Source: JBGLNJ01 sp041300525 (GTDB lineage: Bacteria; Chloroflexota; Anaerolineae; Fen-1058). From it: a stretch of DNA of 64,000 nt. Where the stretch lies: assembly GCA_041300525.1 (NCBI GenBank), contig JBGLNJ010000001.1, forward strand, positions 3,038,001 to 3,102,000, given 5' to 3'. This document shows, piece after piece, positions 62,008 to 64,000 of this stretch. A program made the position numbers and the translations under genes. The notes beneath the pieces are model-generated. The model was not told where the DNA came from, ran no database searches, and was given only the letters and a program-made list of their open reading frames with translations. The first letter of the stretch is position 1, and each line of letters opens with the position of its first letter.

Positions 62008-63051
62008 ATGAAAATATGCAAGACGATCACAAAACTAGTACTCCCGCTGATGCTGGGCCTTTTGCTGACAGTTGTTGCTCTTGTCGCGCCAAGCGTGGCG
62101 TCGGCACAGGACAGTCAACTGTCATTGCCGGGCGATGGACCGAGTAGGTCGGGTAATTACCTGCTGACGTATGCCCACGTGTTGACCAACAACGTGCCGC
62201 TCTACCGGAGCCCATCAGACGCGGCGGCGGGTATAGCGCCGATCCGGTCGCTAGGAGCAGGCTACGTGTGGGTAAGCCTGGCTGATCCCCAGCCGTTCAC
62301 GCAAGACGGGCAAACCTGGTACAAGCTCAACTCGGACGAATACGTCCGCGCCGACTACCTGGCGATCTATACACCCTCGGCGTTCCATGGTGTAGCTCTA
62401 CCGGCGCAGCCTGATAAACCCTTCGGCTGGATAGTCTCTTCGATGCTAAAGGCATCCTTCACGCCGGGTGCGGCGCCAGCCAGTGATGCGCCCCGGTTGC
62501 CGCGCTACACGCTGGTGACGATCTATGAAGAGAAACAGGTCGGCGACTGGATATGGTATCGAGTCGGGGATGACCGGTGGATCGAACAGCGCAAGGCCAG
62601 CGTGGTAAAGCCCTCGGCCCGGCCAGAAGGCGTTGGCCCCACAGACAAGTGGATTGACGTGAGCCTGTTCGAGCAGACGCTGGCAGCCTATGAAGGTGAC
62701 CGGATGGTGTATGCCACGCTGCTATCGTCGGGGTTGCCAGGGTGGGACACCAACGAAGGCCTGTTCCGCATCTGGCTCAAGGCCAAGACAACCGACATGA
62801 GCGGGCGAAGTGGCTTGCCCGATTATTACAGCCTGGAAGACGTGCCGTGGACGATGTACTTTGACCGGGACATTGCGCTTCATGCGGCATACTGGCACGA
62901 TGGATTTGGCTTCCAACATTCACACGGCTGCGTGAACTTGCCGCCCCAAGATGCCAAGTGGTTGTTTGATTGGGCGACGCCAACGGGCGAGACCGGTTGG
63001 ATTCTGCCGACGGATGAGGATCCTGGAACAGTGGTGCGGGTGCATCAATAA
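62008..63051 (+). CDS. Exported L,D-transpeptidase (YkuD domain)
   Basis: The 347-residue protein cross-links peptidoglycan or attaches proteins to it. The N-terminus is a signal peptide (KICKTITKLVLPLMLGLLLTVVALVAPSVASA). An SH3-like stretch (YAHVLTNNVPLYRSPSDA to EYVRADYLAIY, about residues 50-120) may bind the wall. The YkuD catalytic domain ends with HAAYWHDGFGFQHSHGCVNLPPQDAKWLFDW, holding the His and the nucleophile Cys (SHGCVN). The ATG at 62008 is chosen because it begins the signal peptide; ATG 61972 would add 12 residues. The upstream 128-nt element is shared with the sugar transferase, suggesting co-regulation of envelope genes. Confidence 0.9.
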   Translation: MKICKTITKLVLPLMLGLLLTVVALVAPSVASAQDSQLSLPGDGPSRSGNYLLTYAHVLTNNVPLYRSPSDAAAGIAPIRSLGAGYVWVSLADPQPFTQDGQTWYKLNSDEYVRADYLAIYTPSAFHGVALPAQPDKPFGWIVSSMLKASFTPGAAPASDAPRLPRYTLVTIYEEKQVGDWIWYRVGDDRWIEQRKASVVKPSARPEGVGPTDKWIDVSLFEQTLAAYEGDRMVYATLLSSGLPGWDTNEGLFRIWLKAKTTDMSGRSGLPDYYSLEDVPWTMYFDRDIALHAAYWHDGFGFQHSHGCVNLPPQDAKWLFDWATPTGETGWILPTDEDPGTVVRVHQ

Positions 63052-63072
63052 GCACCTGCAGAGAGGGGACAC

Positions 63073-63531
63073 ATGGTAACTCAATTGGCTCGCAAGTGGC
63101 GGATGTTAGCGTTGCATGGCATGGTCGCCGTGCTGTTTGGCTGGGCGGCTCTCGTCTGGCCAGGCGCCACCCTGACGGCACTGGTGCTGCTGTTTGGAGC
63201 CTATGCGCTGGTAGACGGCCTCTTGGCCCTGATCGTGAGCCTGCTTGACCGCTACGAATTTGATCACGGGTGGGTGTTGCTGCTCAAAGGATTGGCGGGC
63301 ATCGCCCTCGGCGTGCTCACTTTCCTGTGGCCGGGCGACACGGCGCAGGCGCTGCTCTATCTCATCGCAGCCTGGGCGATCCTGACCGGCGCGTTTGAGG
63401 TGGTGGCGGCGGCTGATCTGCGCAACGTGGTCGAGGGCGAGCGACACTGGGCTTGGCGCAACGTGGTCGAGGGCGAGCGGCAATTGGCTTGGGGCAACCT
63501 GATCGAGCGCGAGATGATGGGAGCGCGCTGA
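63073..63531 (+). CDS. HdeD/DUF308-like membrane protein, shortened
   Basis: The 152-residue protein has the HdeD pattern in its first four helices: ALHGMVAVLFGWAALVWPGATLTALVLLFGAYALVDGLLALI and LLLKGLAGIALGVLTFLWPGDTAQALLYLIAAWAILTGAFEV. Full members are about 180-200 residues with two further helices. Here the chain ends after a 12-residue unit RNVVEGER..AW repeated two times and a third partial copy. The duplication probably shifted the frame and removed the last helices. The GTG/ATG start at 63073 has GAGAGGGGACAC upstream. It lies 21 bases after the L,D-transpeptidase and may be co-transcribed. Confidence 0.75.
   Translation: MVTQLARKWRMLALHGMVAVLFGWAALVWPGATLTALVLLFGAYALVDGLLALIVSLLDRYEFDHGWVLLLKGLAGIALGVLTFLWPGDTAQALLYLIAAWAILTGAFEVVAAADLRNVVEGERHWAWRNVVEGERQLAWGNLIEREMMGAR
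63419..63490. repeat. 36-bp direct repeat in the HdeD-like gene
   Basis: Two consecutive 36-base copies (63419-63454 and 63455-63490), differing at few positions, encode the duplicated 12-residue unit; a third, degenerate part follows. Confidence 0.75.
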
Positions 63532-63532
63532 A

Positions 63533-63601
63533 GTGAAATCGCCGTATTTCTACCCCCTCGCCGACGGCATGCTCGAACCTGGAGGAAGGCGTATGAAATG
63601 A
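63533..63601 (+). CDS. Micro-ORF after the HdeD-like gene
   Basis: A 22-codon reading starts at GTG 63533, one base after the preceding stop, and contains PYFYPLADGM before ending in an ATGA-type context with GGAGG upstream. It may be a fragment of a following gene that is lost at the discontinuity near 63605. Evidence is weak. Confidence 0.2.
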   Translation: MKSPYFYPLADGMLEPGGRRMK

Positions 63602-63604
63602 ATG

Positions 63605-64000
63605 ATTCCCTAGAAGGGTTGGTCTCAAGCAGATTGAACGCCAGCGCGCTGCGCTGCCCAGACGCCAAGTAGTCGCCGGTGAGTCGCCCCTCGCTTTGCA
63701 GGCGGGCCAGGATCGGCGTCCCGGCGTAGACCTCCATCCGCCCAAAGCTCAACGGCGCCTGGCCTTTTCCCGCCATGGCGTGGAAAAAGTCGAGGTTGGC
63801 GCGGATGTCCTCGACGGTGCTTTCCGGGTCGAAAAAGATCAACCCAAAGTCCGCCAGCATCCCGACCTTGTTCAATACCTCGAGCGCGCGCCGGTTTTGA
63901 GCCACCGTCGTTTTCTTGTTCAGCGTGCGCAGGCTGTGGTCGGAGCCTGACTCGATGCCCACATAAGCTCGCACCACGCCCATATCGAGCAGGCGGCGGA
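63605..64000 (-). CDS. B12-binding-type radical SAM protein fragment
   Basis: About 130 residues of the TIM barrel's second half are visible, open to the right edge of the window: RRLLDMGVVRAYVGIESGSD, LRTLNKKTTVAQNRRALEVLNKVGMLADFGLIFFDPESTVEDI and YAGTPILARLQSEGRL. GIESG and the FxLIFxxPxxT pattern are typical of the radical SAM subgroup with cobalamin or PQQ/BchE-like architecture. The CxxxCxxC cluster motif would lie outside. The reading loses similarity after about NPSRESF, near 63605, where the HdeD block ends; the true C-terminus is missing. Confidence 0.7.

Overview
Organism. The gene content points to a high-GC bacterium of the phylum Chloroflexota (Anaerolineae-like). The indicators are secreted beta-propeller/CARDB proteins ending in an LPxVLR-type tail, TIGR03663 (Agl23-like) membrane proteins, TPR/double-zinc-ribbon proteins, PocR-GAF histidine kinases, sugar ABC importers with a GH31 glucosidase, and a Nuo-type complex I. 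This is inference from family knowledge; there is no rRNA in the window.

The window does not look like one continuous chromosome stretch. At about 4988, 10348, 15705, 42440, 47777 and 53086 two unrelated genes are both cut off and meet within a few bases. Similar discontinuities lie near 21055, 26410, 31765, 37105, 58375 and 63605, mostly at transposon or tRNA debris. The blocks between them measure roughly 5.36, 5.36, 5.35, 5.35, 5.35, 5.34, 5.34, 5.34, 5.31, 5.29 and 5.23 kb, near-equal and slowly falling. The simplest reading is a record made by joining about thirteen contigs in order of size. Neighbourhood arguments should therefore be trusted only inside a block.

Layout. Block 1 (1-4988): a giant secreted propeller/CARDB protein and the tail of a second secreted protein. 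Block 2 (4988-10348): hbd fragment, thiolase, a low-GC gene bounded by 12-bp inverted repeats (cassette-like), a HIT hydrolase, an unknown gene, and a phosphofructokinase with pyrophosphate-type residues. Block 3 (10348-15705): sugar ABC importer and GH31 glucosidase. Block 4 (15705-21055): nuoH-nuoI-nitrilase-nuoJ-nuoK-nuoL. Block 5 (21055-26410): transposase remnant, AmaP-like protein, lipoprotein, ScpB, response regulator, oligopeptide permease. Block 6 (26410-31765): TPR protein overlapping a rhomboid protease, SH3 lipoprotein, PhoU, and a P-type ATPase cut by an IS630-like element. Block 7 (31765-37105): an integrated mobile element with ParB-like protein, tyrosine integrase, small zinc and ribbon-helix-helix proteins, a divergent XRE repressor and a tRNA-Pro 3' end as the probable attachment site. 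Block 8 (37105-42440): scrambled transposase, OB-fold protein, TctA-like permease, gamma-glutamyltransferase. Block 9 (42440-47777): nitrilase homologue without its catalytic triad, MFS transporter, MogA, a PHP-AlbA_2 fusion, response regulator, Lon tail. Block 10 (47777-53086): DinB protein and two Agl23-type membrane proteins, one fused to an NHL propeller. Block 11 (53086-58375): argH fragment, argG with an attenuator-like leader, phage-like gene, PBP cut by a complete IS630 element. Block 12 (58375-63605): PocR histidine kinase, then a sugar transferase and an L,D-transpeptidase, each preceded by the same 128-nt sequence, and an HdeD-like protein. Block 13: radical SAM fragment.

Recurrent themes are short tandem repeats of 7-8 nt at several loci, a dispersed hairpin word (core CCTTGCGAGGGTT), and IS630-type insertions. 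The most interesting biological candidates are the cassette-like gene, the duplicated 128-nt leader, the argG leader, the PHP-AlbA_2 fusion, the triad-less nitrilase homologue, and the tRNA-Pro mobile element with its overlapping micro-genes.
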